Below are positions 25,119 to 33,118 of a DNA stretch of 64,000 nt, one piece after another (positions within the stretch are counted from its first letter, which is position 1; every line of letters begins with the position of its first letter). Both the position numbers and the translations under genes were made by a program. The notes below the pieces were generated by a model that saw only the letters and a list, made by a program, of their open reading frames with translations, had not been told where the DNA came from and searched no databases. The stretch comes from JABDJX01 sp039942715 (GTDB lineage Bacteria > Pseudomonadota > Alphaproteobacteria > Rhodobacterales > Rhodobacteraceae): NCBI GenBank assembly GCA_039942715.1, contig JBDVBY010000006.1, positions 558,001 to 622,000 of the forward strand, in the 5' to 3' direction.

Positions 25119-26147
25119 ATGATCGCAATGGCAATGAATTCAGAGCCACCTTCCCCTCGTGTACCCAACGCCGCGGTTTCATCTCCGCGGCGTTGGCGTG
25201 ACCTTGCCCTCCTTATCGGTCTCTTTGCCCTTGTGGTCATCGGTCTTGTTGGGCTTGCGCTTGCCACTGGCTGGGAAGAAACCGTCGAAGCGATCACATC
25301 CCTTAGCTTCATTGAGATCACGATTCTTCTGGTCTTAAGTCTTGTGAACTACGTTTTTCGCGGTTTGCGTTGGCATCTTTTCGCGATCAAGCTTGGGCTT
25401 GGCACCACGTTGATCCAGAACATGCGCCACTTTTTGGCAGGGTTTGCGATGTCGGTCACGCCTGGTCGTGTGGGCGAGCTGGTGCGTATGCGTTGGATTC
25501 GACGCGAAACAGGCTGGTCTTTTGAACGCACGGCTCCTTTGGTTTTGGTCGACCGTGCCGCGGATCTGGCCGCAATGGCGATTTTGCTGGCGCTTGCCGT
25601 CGCCCTTTCAGCCACGGGGATGAAGGGAGGCGCTCCCGTTGCCGTTCTTGCACTGGTTGCCGCGTTTATCGCCACTCGCCCGCAATTGCTGAGTGCTGCT
25701 GCAGGTATTGGGCATGTCATAACCGGCAAACGCTTCCCGCGCATTTTCGCCCGCGTGCGCCGTGCAGCACTGTCTTTGCGCGCCTTCACCGGTCCAACCA
25801 CGCTTATTATTGCTGGATTCCTGGGCGTCTTAGGCTGGATGGCCGAGGGGTACGCGTTTTATCTTTTGCTGGATTGGTTGGGGGCAGACACTACCTTTTG
25901 GGTTGCCATGGGCATCTTCATTTTCGCAACACTGGCAGGTGGTTTGACCGGGGCGCCCGGCGGGCTGGGCGGGGCCGAGGCCGCAATGTTGGCACTTTTG
26001 GTCCTTGATGGTGTTCCAATTGCCATCGCAGCGCCCGCAACTTTGGTTATTCGTGTCACAACTTTATGGTTTGCCATTGGAATCGGGCTTTTGGTCTTTC
26101 CAGCAGCCGAGAGAGCATCGAAAAAGGCGCAACATGTGGAAACTTAG
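25119..26147 (+). CDS. Lysylphosphatidylglycerol-synthase-TM/flippase-like membrane protein
   Basis: A 342-aa polytopic protein of the LPG_synthase_TM (UPF0104/AglD-like) family with about eight membrane helices. Family features include FRGLRWHLFAIKLG, FLAGFAMSVTPGRVGELVRM, LVLVDRAADLAAM and GGLTGAPGGLGGAEAAML. The soluble lysyltransferase domain of MprF is absent. Members have been proposed to move lipid-linked sugars or lipids across membranes. It starts an operon with a DprE1-like oxidase (14-bp overlap) and a DprE2-like reductase, so transport of a polyprenyl-phosphate pentose is an attractive inference. ATGs at 25119, 25128 and 25134 are all possible starts. Confidence 0.85.
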   Translation: MIAMAMNSEPPSPRVPNAAVSSPRRWRDLALLIGLFALVVIGLVGLALATGWEETVEAITSLSFIEITILLVLSLVNYVFRGLRWHLFAIKLGLGTTLIQNMRHFLAGFAMSVTPGRVGELVRMRWIRRETGWSFERTAPLVLVDRAADLAAMAILLALAVALSATGMKGGAPVAVLALVAAFIATRPQLLSAAAGIGHVITGKRFPRIFARVRRAALSLRAFTGPTTLIIAGFLGVLGWMAEGYAFYLLLDWLGADTTFWVAMGIFIFATLAGGLTGAPGGLGGAEAAMLALLVLDGVPIAIAAPATLVIRVTTLWFAIGIGLLVFPAAERASKKAQHVET

Positions 26148-27444
26148 CGAATACACCGGATGGGGCCGCGTTTTGAGCGCAACAGGCGAGCTTGCTCGCC
26201 CCGAGCGTCAATCAACGCTGCAACGCGCTTTGGAAGACACCCAAGCGCCCGCAATTGGCATGCGCCGAAGCTATGGTGATGCGTGTCTGAACGATGATGG
26301 GCGCGCGATTGATATGACCCGACTTGATCGTGTAATCGCATTTAATGCTGATACCGGAGAGATTCACGTTGAAGCAGGAGTTCAAATTGGAAACCTGCTG
26401 AAAAGCTTTGCCCCCAAAGGCTGGTTGCCCCCGGTTATGCCCGGAACTGGCTTTGCCACCGTGGGCGGCGGTATTGCGATGGATGTACATGGCAAAAACC
26501 ACCACCACGCAGGGTCTTTTGGCTCCCACATCACTGAATTTACGCTAATCACGCCCAAAGGTCCGAAGATCGTGACGCCCGACAGCGATGACGCTCTCTT
26601 CAAAGCCACCATTGGCGGCTTGGGCCAGACAGGGCCAATTCTCTCTGCAAAATTCACAATGCTGAAGGCAAAAGGCGATGTGATGGTCGTCACCGAGCGG
26701 CGGATTGACGATTGGGACGAACATATCGCTCTGCTTGATGCCTCTGACGCGACTTATACGGTAGGCTGGATTGATGCGACCGCACGCGGAGCTGCCTTGG
26801 GGCGCGGTATTCTGGAAGAAGCCGAAACTGGCGGTGGATTGGTCAAAGCAGCCAAGCGCAGCAAAAAAATCCCCATGAACGCCCCTGGCTTTGCGCTTTC
26901 CCCACCTGTGGTGAAGGCGTTTAACGCCGCTTACTGGCGCCGTGTCCCGTCCGAAGGGCGCACGGTGGTTAAGCCGATCGATGATTTCTTCTTTCCACTG
27001 GATAAAATCCACGACTGGAACAAGCTTTACGGAAAACGCGGTTTTCACCAGTTTCAATGCGTTGTGCCCTTAAGCGGCGTTGATGCTTTGCGCACTATGG
27101 TCGAACAAATCGCAATCTCCGGCCTCGCCTCGCCACTGGCGGTCCTTAAACGGCTGGGGCCGGGACGCGCAGGCTATATGTCTTTCCCTATGGAAGGCTA
27201 TACTTTGGCCGTTGATTTCCCCAACACGCCACGTGTTGAAAAGGTCGTCGCGCGTCTTGAGGAAAAGACCGTCGAAGCAGGCGGGCGCATTTACTTGGCC
27301 AAAGATGCTCTTTCTAGCCCTCAATCTGTGCGGGACATGTACCCAGAACACGGTGATTGGCTGAAAGCCGTTTCAAAGGCAGACCCGGACAACACCTATG
27401 AAACCGATCTTATTCGCCGTTTAAACCTGAGGGACGCATCATGA
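26134..27444 (+). CDS. FAD-dependent DprE1-like oxidase (decaprenylphosphoryl-ribose oxidase family)
   Basis: A 436-aa FAD-linked oxidase with an N-terminal PCMH FAD domain (MRRSYGDACLNDDG, VMPGTGFATVGGGIAMDVHGK) and a C-terminal D-arabinono-lactone-oxidase cap. Similarity to mycobacterial DprE1 runs over the whole length as I recall that protein: HGKNHH at 119-124, QFQCVVP, and AKD with K390 matching the catalytic lysine. Where M. tuberculosis DprE1 has Cys387, this protein has Ala359 (TLAVDFP). DprE1 oxidises the 2'-OH of decaprenylphosphoryl ribose, and DprE2 then reduces it to the arabinose form. The start ATG 26134 overlaps the flippase-like gene. Confidence 0.88.
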   Translation: MWKLSEYTGWGRVLSATGELARPERQSTLQRALEDTQAPAIGMRRSYGDACLNDDGRAIDMTRLDRVIAFNADTGEIHVEAGVQIGNLLKSFAPKGWLPPVMPGTGFATVGGGIAMDVHGKNHHHAGSFGSHITEFTLITPKGPKIVTPDSDDALFKATIGGLGQTGPILSAKFTMLKAKGDVMVVTERRIDDWDEHIALLDASDATYTVGWIDATARGAALGRGILEEAETGGGLVKAAKRSKKIPMNAPGFALSPPVVKAFNAAYWRRVPSEGRTVVKPIDDFFFPLDKIHDWNKLYGKRGFHQFQCVVPLSGVDALRTMVEQIAISGLASPLAVLKRLGPGRAGYMSFPMEGYTLAVDFPNTPRVEKVVARLEEKTVEAGGRIYLAKDALSSPQSVRDMYPEHGDWLKAVSKADPDNTYETDLIRRLNLRDAS

Positions 27445-28178
27445 GCACCACTTGGATTATTCTTGGCGGCACATCGACCATCGCGCGCGGCTTTGCCCGC
27501 ACAGCGGCGGATCGTGGCGAAGGCGTCATTCTTGCAGGCCGTGATATGGTCGATTTGCAAGCTACAGCTACGGATTGTGGCGTTCGCGGTGCTACTGTTG
27601 CCGAAGCAATGGCCTTTGACGCCCGTGATACAGACAGCTTTACCCCTATCTTGGATCGCGCAAAATCCCTTGATGAGTCGATCAGCGTGGCTGTGTTTGT
27701 GGGCTCTATGCCGCCCCAGGAAGATATAGACTCCGATCCGTCTCTTATTGCGGGCACGATTACCGATAGTTTCAGTGGCCCAGCCACGTTTTTGACGGCC
27801 CTTGCGCCCGAAATGGAAACTCGCGGCAATGGAACGGTTGTCGGTGTTGGTTCGGTTGCTGGCGATCGCGGTCGCTTGGGCAACTATGTATACGGTGCGG
27901 CCAAAGCAGGTTTTCACACTTATCTATCTGGCCTGCGCAATCGACTTGGACGGTCTGGCGTGCATGTTGTCACTGTCAAACCGGGCACGGTTGATACAGC
28001 TATGACGTGGGGGATGGAAAAGCTGCCGTTCCTTGCGCCACCCGAGAAAATCGTCGCCGATATCTTTAAGGCCGTCGATAAGAAGAAGAACACACTATAT
28101 ACACCGCTTATTTGGTGGCCTGTGATGACGGTGATCAAGCTGATCCCGGAACGTATCTTCAAAAAGATGGCTATATAA
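27441..28178 (+). CDS. SDR-family DprE2-like reductase
   Basis: A short-chain dehydrogenase of 245 aa. The nucleotide-binding motif is ILGGTSTIARGFA, the catalytic Ser is S138 (GVGSVAG), and Tyr-x3-Lys is Y151-K155 (YGAAK). The C-terminus (TVDTAMTWGM, then IWWPVMTVIKLIPERIFKKM) resembles mycobacterial DprE2, which reduces the keto intermediate made by DprE1. It overlaps the oxidase by 4 bp (ATGA). A UbiA-type phosphoribosyl-polyprenyl synthase, needed to make the substrate, is not in the window. Confidence 0.87.
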   Translation: MSTTWIILGGTSTIARGFARTAADRGEGVILAGRDMVDLQATATDCGVRGATVAEAMAFDARDTDSFTPILDRAKSLDESISVAVFVGSMPPQEDIDSDPSLIAGTITDSFSGPATFLTALAPEMETRGNGTVVGVGSVAGDRGRLGNYVYGAAKAGFHTYLSGLRNRLGRSGVHVVTVKPGTVDTAMTWGMEKLPFLAPPEKIVADIFKAVDKKKNTLYTPLIWWPVMTVIKLIPERIFKKMAI

Positions 28179-28184
28179 AAGAAT

Positions 28185-29066
28185 TTAGCCGTCCTGGGCC
28201 GTTTTGAGCGTGCCGCCGACGAAAACGCAGCCATCGCTGATCAAATCAGGCGGTGTCACGCATAAACGACGCGCAACCGTCCAAGCAGCGAGCACTTTGG
28301 GCACATAACCTCGGGTTTCATTGAAGGGTGGCACACCAGAGTGCTTGGCAACGGCACCTTCACCCGCGTTATAACCTGCGAGCGCCAGTACCGGGTCTCG
28401 GTTAAACTCTTTGAGCAACCAGTCAAGATAGGCAACACCGCCTCTAATGTTGTCTTTAGCGATTGTGCTGTCGGAAACGCCAAACCGCGCAGCAGTCGCC
28501 GGCATCAGCTGCATAAGCCCTGTGGCCCCTGCATGACTGACAGCCTGCGTTTGGCCCGCACTTTCGACGGCGATCACTGCTAGAGCAAAGGCAGGTGAGA
28601 CTTCTGTGCCTATAGTAGACGTCAAAATATCGACTCCATGCGCGTTGACGATCTTTTGCAATGTTTGCAGGCGCGGAGCACCTATCTTTGTGCGTTCCTT
28701 TTCGGCAAGCGCCAAGGCTGCTCTAAAGCGCGCGGCAACATCAACGCCCTGCGCAGGAGACACAACAGCCCAGTACCAATCAAAATCGCTTGGTGCGTCC
28801 GGCACGACGCCTTCTGGCAGGACTGTAGCGGCTTCGGGGCGCGGATCGCCGGGCAAACGCGGCGCGCTGCCGGGCGTAAGCCGATAGATTGCGGCGTTCG
28901 GATCGATCTGAACCTTGATCCGCGGGCCTGAACCGGTGTTAGGCGGTGCAATTCGGCGGAAGGTAAAGTCTCCGCCGACGGTTTCTTCGGTTTGTGCAAC
29001 TGCAACGGGTGTAAAAAACACCGATACAAACGCAAGAACGCATGCGATTCTTGATTTCCAGCCCAT
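28185..29066 (-). CDS. Lytic transglycosylase (SLT domain)
   Basis: A 293-aa periplasmic murein hydrolase. The signal peptide is MGWKSRIACVLAFVSVFFTPVAVA, followed by a low-complexity N-terminal region. The C-terminal SLT domain (about residues 150-270) has the catalytic glutamate in VIAVESAG, then GATGLMQLMPATAARFG and ALAGYNAGEGAV. ATG 29066 is chosen because the signal peptide begins there; the frame extends to 29189 but upstream residues are not signal-like. It converges 6 bp from the DprE2-like gene and is divergent from the pilins. It might open peptidoglycan for the Tad machine, but it could be unrelated. Confidence 0.88.
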   Translation of the reverse strand: MGWKSRIACVLAFVSVFFTPVAVAQTEETVGGDFTFRRIAPPNTGSGPRIKVQIDPNAAIYRLTPGSAPRLPGDPRPEAATVLPEGVVPDAPSDFDWYWAVVSPAQGVDVAARFRAALALAEKERTKIGAPRLQTLQKIVNAHGVDILTSTIGTEVSPAFALAVIAVESAGQTQAVSHAGATGLMQLMPATAARFGVSDSTIAKDNIRGGVAYLDWLLKEFNRDPVLALAGYNAGEGAVAKHSGVPPFNETRGYVPKVLAAWTVARRLCVTPPDLISDGCVFVGGTLKTAQDG

Positions 29067-29416
29067 GCCGCAACACTTTCTTAATGCTCTGGGCGAAAAT
29101 TTCGCAGATTCAGACGGGCTATACCAGCCCGATTGCGGCACATTGTTTACGATGTAGCTAAAGTGATGCTGTATAGCGGTGATTAGCAAGGCTTAATGAT
29201 AGGTTTCAGAATTATTAATCTATATATTTCAATTACTTAATAGTTATTTGGGGAAGCTTTATTTCGGCGCGCAAATTGTACGATGGACGTCAAACTCTCG
29301 CCCAATTTAAAGGGCCATATAGCCCCATACCGCGTCAACAAAGACTGATTGTGAGAGGTTAGTTGGAAGGGACGGCGGTTTCTGAAACCAAAGCGTGCTC
29401 TATGGAGGGACACACA
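29067..29416. other. AT-rich divergent region upstream of the pilin genes
   Basis: A 350-bp gap between the transglycosylase and the first pilin gene. The block 29190-29260 is strikingly AT-rich compared with the rest of the window and probably contains the pilin promoter. I cannot assign -35/-10 boxes with confidence, and the only CtrA-like sequence is a half-site (TTAATGATAGG). No gene is supported. Confidence 0.45.
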
Positions 29417-29620
29417 ATGAAAATGTTCAACGAATTTCTTAACGACGAATCTGGTGCTGTAACTGTAGACTGGGTTGTTCTGACCGCAGCTATCGTTGGT
29501 CTTGGCATCGCAGTACTGTCTTCTGTTGGTGGTGGTACCACTCAGTTGGCTGGTAAGATTTCTTCGAGCCTGGCAGACGGTAGCGTCCGCACACTCGACG
29601 GTCTTGACTCTGCATTCTAA
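29417..29620 (+). CDS. Flp-type pilin 1
   Basis: A 67-aa type IVb (Flp) pilin candidate. A short leader (MKMFNEFLNDESG) ends at a glycine, and the mature protein would start AVTVDWVVLTAAIVGLGIAVL, the hydrophobic polymerisation helix. The residue at mature position +5 is Asp where most Flp pilins have Glu. The C-terminal part is rich in Gly, Ser and Thr (SVGGGTTQLAGKISSSLADG). GGAGGGA lies 6 bases before the ATG. It is the first gene of the Tad locus and is followed by a strong hairpin. Confidence 0.85.
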   Translation: MKMFNEFLNDESGAVTVDWVVLTAAIVGLGIAVLSSVGGGTTQLAGKISSSLADGSVRTLDGLDSAF

Positions 29621-29627
29621 GTTACTT

Positions 29628-29658
29628 GTCGAAGGCCGCCTGCGCGGTGGCCTTCGAC
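29628..29658 (+). terminator. Strong hairpin between the two pilin genes
   Basis: GTCGAAGGCC at 29628-29637 pairs perfectly with GGCCTTCGAC at 29649-29658 over an 11-base loop. No T-run follows, so it more likely stabilises the pilin 1 message or attenuates downstream transcription than fully terminates it. Confidence 0.6.
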
Positions 29659-29731
29659 ACCCCATCATCTAATCACTAAATTCCCGGCATACGCGTTTCC
29701 AGCTAAGTACCGGTCTTGAGAGGGTCAGGTT

Positions 29732-29932
29732 ATGAATATCATTAGGCAGTTTATCCAATCAGAAGACGGCGCTGTGACCGTGGACTGGGTTGTACTTACG
29801 GCCGCAATTATTGGTCTTGGCCTTGTCGTTGTGACTTTGATTGCATCCGGAACAACAAACGTTTCTAGCGGCGTTGGAGCCAGCCTGAGTGCTGCGACAC
29901 CTGCCGACCTCGACGTTCCAATGTTCAACTAA
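29732..29932 (+). CDS. Flp-type pilin 2
   Basis: A 66-aa paralogue of pilin 1. The leader MNIIRQFIQSEDG and the mature start AVTVDWVVLTAAIIGLGLVVV are almost identical to pilin 1, while the C-terminal half differs (ASGTTNVSSGVGASLSAAT, then a PADLDVPMFN tail). It also has Asp at +5. It is probably a second pilin or a minor pilin, 111 bp behind pilin 1. A short ATTCC-TTCG-GGAAT hairpin follows at 29935-29948. Confidence 0.83.
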   Translation: MNIIRQFIQSEDGAVTVDWVVLTAAIIGLGLVVVTLIASGTTNVSSGVGASLSAATPADLDVPMFN

Positions 29933-30061
29933 ACATTCCTTCGGGAATCCTGATTTCGTCCACGCTTTCGCCACAATCAGATGCGAGACTTCCAGTGAAT
30001 GACTGGGATTGGTGGCGCCAAAGCTGCGCACCTCATTACCCGTAACGAGAGAGGAAACGTT

Positions 30062-30898
30062 ATGCGTTTGGTGTTTGGACTTGTTTTACTTGTTGGCGTT
30101 GGATTGGCCGGAGCGGCAGTTTATCTAGCAAAAGACTTTATCGGCCAACAGCAGGCCCAGCTTGCAGAGGCGGAATTGGCCAAGCGTGCCATTGTTCCGA
30201 CCACGGAAGTCATCGTCGTCAACAAGCAAATGCGTTACGGTCAGCGTCTGACAAAAAAAGACGTTAAACTTGTGCGTTGGCCCGAAGCCGCAGTTCCGGC
30301 CGGAGCCTTCACTGATCCTGCCAAATTATTTACCGGCGATGCTGACGAACTTCGTTCTGTACTCCGCACAATGGAACCTGACGAAGCGGTCTTGGCCGCA
30401 AAGGTGACCAAGCCTGGCGAAGATGCAGGCGTGTCTTCACGTTTGTCCCCCGGCATGCGCGCTTTCACGATCCGCACCGATGCTTCTACCGGTGTGGGTG
30501 GCTTCCTGCGCCCAGGCGACAGTATTGACGTTTACTGGACCGGCCAGGTGTCGCGTCAAGAAATCACGCAATTGATCGAAGCCAATGTCCGCATCATCGC
30601 AATCAACCAATCTGCTGATGAAGACCGTAACAACGTTGTTGTCGCGAAGACGGTGACTGTGGAAGTAAACCCACGTCAGGTTGCATTGCTAGCACAGGCT
30701 CAGACGACAGGTCGCTTATCGCTGTCATTGGTCGGCGCAGACGAACAGGTTGTTTCAAGCGATGTTCAAATTAACCAGCGCGAACTTTTGGGTATTGTCG
30801 AACAGCAAGTTGTCGAAGCGCCCCAAGAGAAAAAGTGTTTTGTAACGCGCCGTTCGGGCGAGGAGCGCGTTCAGGTTCAAATCCCCTGCACAAACTAA
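30062..30898 (+). CDS. cpaB: Flp pilus assembly protein CpaB (RcpC)
   Basis: A 278-aa protein with an N-terminal membrane anchor (MRLVFGLVLLVGVGLAGAAVYLA), a SAF domain (EVIVVNKQMRYGQRLTKKDVKLVRWPEAAVP) and a RcpC domain (SPGMRAFTIRTDASTGVGGFLRPGDSIDVYWTG, then QVALLAQAQTTGRLSLSL). CpaB works in the periplasm with the CpaC secretin. The start ATG 30062 places the membrane anchor at the N-terminus. A terminator hairpin follows, so cpaC onward may have its own promoter. Confidence 0.93.
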   Translation: MRLVFGLVLLVGVGLAGAAVYLAKDFIGQQQAQLAEAELAKRAIVPTTEVIVVNKQMRYGQRLTKKDVKLVRWPEAAVPAGAFTDPAKLFTGDADELRSVLRTMEPDEAVLAAKVTKPGEDAGVSSRLSPGMRAFTIRTDASTGVGGFLRPGDSIDVYWTGQVSRQEITQLIEANVRIIAINQSADEDRNNVVVAKTVTVEVNPRQVALLAQAQTTGRLSLSLVGADEQVVSSDVQINQRELLGIVEQQVVEAPQEKKCFVTRRSGEERVQVQIPCTN

Positions 30899-30927
30899 AG
30901 TTACGAAAAAATAGTTTTTTTGGGAAG

Positions 30928-30961
30928 CGCGCCACCATATCCGGTGGCGCGTTTCTTTTTT
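30928..30961 (+). terminator. Rho-independent terminator after cpaB
   Basis: CGCGCCACC at 30928-30936 pairs with GGTGGCGCG at 30943-30951 over a 6-base loop, followed by a T-rich tail to 30961. A convincing intrinsic terminator or attenuator inside the Tad locus. Confidence 0.8.
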
Positions 30962-31113
30962 GACGCAATTCTTGGACGTTGTGTTGCGCACGATCCACAT
31001 AAAGTCCCCCCTTTAAACCATTGATTGTTGAAAAAACATCAACACTGACGCATCGTGCGCGTTATAAGGGCTCTATAGACCCGGTAACTGAGGCGTGATC
31101 GGAAAGGCAGGTC

Positions 31114-32517
31114 ATGACATTTGATAAACTATTGAAGGCGGCGCTCGTTGGGCTCGTCGTCACGACAGGGTCTGTATCCCAAAGCGGGGCACAGACATTA
31201 ACTATTATGCAGGGAGAGGTTTCGACAGCGCTTCAGGTTCCAATGAACCGTGCGGTTGTTGTTGAAGCTGAAAATCCTTTTGCAGAACTAAGTATCGCGA
31301 ACCCAGGCATTGCGGACATTTCCACTTTGTCGGATCGCACAATTTATGTCTTGGGCAAGGCCCCTGGACGTACGACACTCACTCTACTCGGCCCAGATGG
31401 TCGCCTGATCACCAACGTTGAGGTGCAGGTCACTCCAGATGTAGCTGAATTTAAAGAAAGACTTCGCCAGATTCTTCCAGGCGAGGGAATCGAAGTTCGC
31501 ACTGCAAACGATGGTATAGTTCTGTCAGGTGTTGTGTCGTCCATCGAAAAACTGGATCGCGCTCTGGACCTTGCGTCGCGCTATGCACCTGATCGGGTTT
31601 CTAACCTGATGGTTGTTGGCGGAACGCATCAGGTCATGCTGAAAGTGCGGTTCGCTGAAGTTCAGCGTACTGTCCTGAAAAGCGTGAATGCAGGCCTTGC
31701 AGGTGCTGGCGGAGATGTCGCAGTAGCGAACGGTCCCGGAAACTTTGAAACCGGCGTGTTCGGCAACACTGTCCTTAACTTTACTGAGAACTTTAGCGGC
31801 GGCCAGCTTGCTGCACAGGGTTCAATTGGTGGTCTTGCATTCAGTGCTCTACTTGAAGCGCTTGAATCCAAAGACATGGTTCGCACACTTGCCGAGCCAA
31901 ATCTGGTTGCCCTTTCCGGTCAGGAAGCAAGCTTCTTGGCTGGTGGCGAGTATCCGATCCCAGTTGTTGATGAAGACGGTGGTATCGCCGTTGACTACAA
32001 ACCGTTTGGTGTTCAGCTTTCGTTTATTCCGCGTGTTGTCGACAACACCCGGATCAATCTTGAGCTAACAGCAGCTGTCTCTTCGATCGATGACACTGCA
32101 AGCGTTACCAACGGTGGGTTCTCGATCAACGCGTTTAGTCGTCGCGAGACGTCAACAACCGTTGAAATGATGGACGGGCAAAGCTTTGCCATCTCGGGTC
32201 TTCTGCAAGATGACTTTAGCGATGCAACATCGCAGGTTCCTTGGTTGGGTGACATCCCAGTCCTTGGTGCCCTGTTCCGCAGCGCACGTTATCAGCGGGA
32301 TCAATCCGAGCTGGTTGTGATCATCACTCCGCATCTTGTGGCACCAACAAGCGGTGAAGCACTTGCGTTACCTACTGATCGCATCCGCCCACCAACCGAA
32401 CGCGAACTGTTCCTATTCGGCCAGACGGCGCGCCCTGCGGGTGCACCTACGACCGGCGCTGCAGCGGAAGTTGCACGGCAGGATTACAGCGGTTCCTACG
32501 GCTACGTGATGGAGTAA
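31114..32517 (+). CDS. cpaC: Flp pilus secretin CpaC (RcpA)
   Basis: A 467-aa outer-membrane secretin for the Tad pilus. It has a cleavable signal peptide ending near residue 28 (SQSGAQ), an N-terminal pilus-formation domain (MNRAVVVEAENPFAELSIANPGIADISTLS, about residues 45-115), and the secretin core from about residue 180 (LLEALESKDMVRTLAEPNLVALSGQEASFLAGGEYP). The closing region is VPWLGDIPVLGALFRSARYQRDQSELVVIITPHLV. The last ~50 residues form a low-complexity tail that may bind the partner lipoprotein. Confidence 0.95.
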   Translation: MTFDKLLKAALVGLVVTTGSVSQSGAQTLTIMQGEVSTALQVPMNRAVVVEAENPFAELSIANPGIADISTLSDRTIYVLGKAPGRTTLTLLGPDGRLITNVEVQVTPDVAEFKERLRQILPGEGIEVRTANDGIVLSGVVSSIEKLDRALDLASRYAPDRVSNLMVVGGTHQVMLKVRFAEVQRTVLKSVNAGLAGAGGDVAVANGPGNFETGVFGNTVLNFTENFSGGQLAAQGSIGGLAFSALLEALESKDMVRTLAEPNLVALSGQEASFLAGGEYPIPVVDEDGGIAVDYKPFGVQLSFIPRVVDNTRINLELTAAVSSIDDTASVTNGGFSINAFSRRETSTTVEMMDGQSFAISGLLQDDFSDATSQVPWLGDIPVLGALFRSARYQRDQSELVVIITPHLVAPTSGEALALPTDRIRPPTERELFLFGQTARPAGAPTTGAAAEVARQDYSGSYGYVME

Positions 32518-32522
32518 GAGAC

Positions 32523-32888
32523 ATGAAAAATCAGATCAAAACACTCCTGATTGGTGCCAGCGCTCTTGCTGTCACAGGCTGTGCAGGCTTCGATCAACCT
32601 GCTGGTGCTTGGCTTGATGAAGGTGGCTTCGGCAACCCAACCATGTACAACATGATGGCTCAGAAATGTGCCGGACGTTCGAAAGGGTTCATCGTTCCTG
32701 ATCCAGTGGTTATGCTTGACCCATCGCGGGAAGTGGCGGGTAAGTCACCTTATCGCACTGGTTCGATCCGCTGCTCTGGTCATCTTAACGGCAAATACGC
32801 CCGGGTTATCTGGGGTGAATATGTCGATAGTGCTACGGCACGCCAGGCAACCGAAGGTGGCGTTGCCACCATCGAAGGCGGCAGTTAA
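32523..32888 (+). CDS. Small Tad-locus lipoprotein (in the CpaD position)
   Basis: A 121-aa lipoprotein with a clear lipobox (LAVTGC, lipidated Cys at residue 20). It lies 5 bp behind the secretin gene, where other Tad loci encode the pilotin-like lipoprotein CpaD, but it is shorter than CpaD and I see no definite CpaD motif. Two later cysteines (QKCAGRS and IRCSGHL) could form a disulphide. A role in secretin targeting or assembly is inferred from position. A strong terminator follows. Confidence 0.8.
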   Translation: MKNQIKTLLIGASALAVTGCAGFDQPAGAWLDEGGFGNPTMYNMMAQKCAGRSKGFIVPDPVVMLDPSREVAGKSPYRTGSIRCSGHLNGKYARVIWGEYVDSATARQATEGGVATIEGGS

Positions 32889-32915
32889 CCAAAGCATCCT
32901 TTAAATTAACGTAAA

Positions 32916-32945
32916 AAGGGCGGCCAACTGGCCGCCCTTCTTTGT
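32916..32945 (+). terminator. Rho-independent terminator after the Tad lipoprotein gene
   Basis: AAGGGCGGCC at 32916-32925 pairs with GGCCGCCCTT at 32930-32939 around AACT, followed by CTTTGTTTTT. The locus is therefore split into at least three transcription segments: pilins-cpaB, cpaC-lipoprotein, and cpaE onward. Confidence 0.85.
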
Positions 32946-33118
32946 TTTTGATCGTCGCCTAATACCGAATAATTACGATCTTTTAGCCTCAATGTCGCCA
33001 ATATTGGCCTGCAGTTTTGTCCACGAAGGGCGAAGTGCGTCAAGATTCGACGTACCGCTTTTGACAGGACGAAACCCCGTTCAACCGGGGGGGCCCAAGA
33101 ACGGAAGGACGTGAGGGT

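Noticed and set aside
29180..29260. CtrA box upstream of the pilin genes
   Set aside because: Several TTAA tetramers occur in this AT-rich block, but none are spaced by seven bases.
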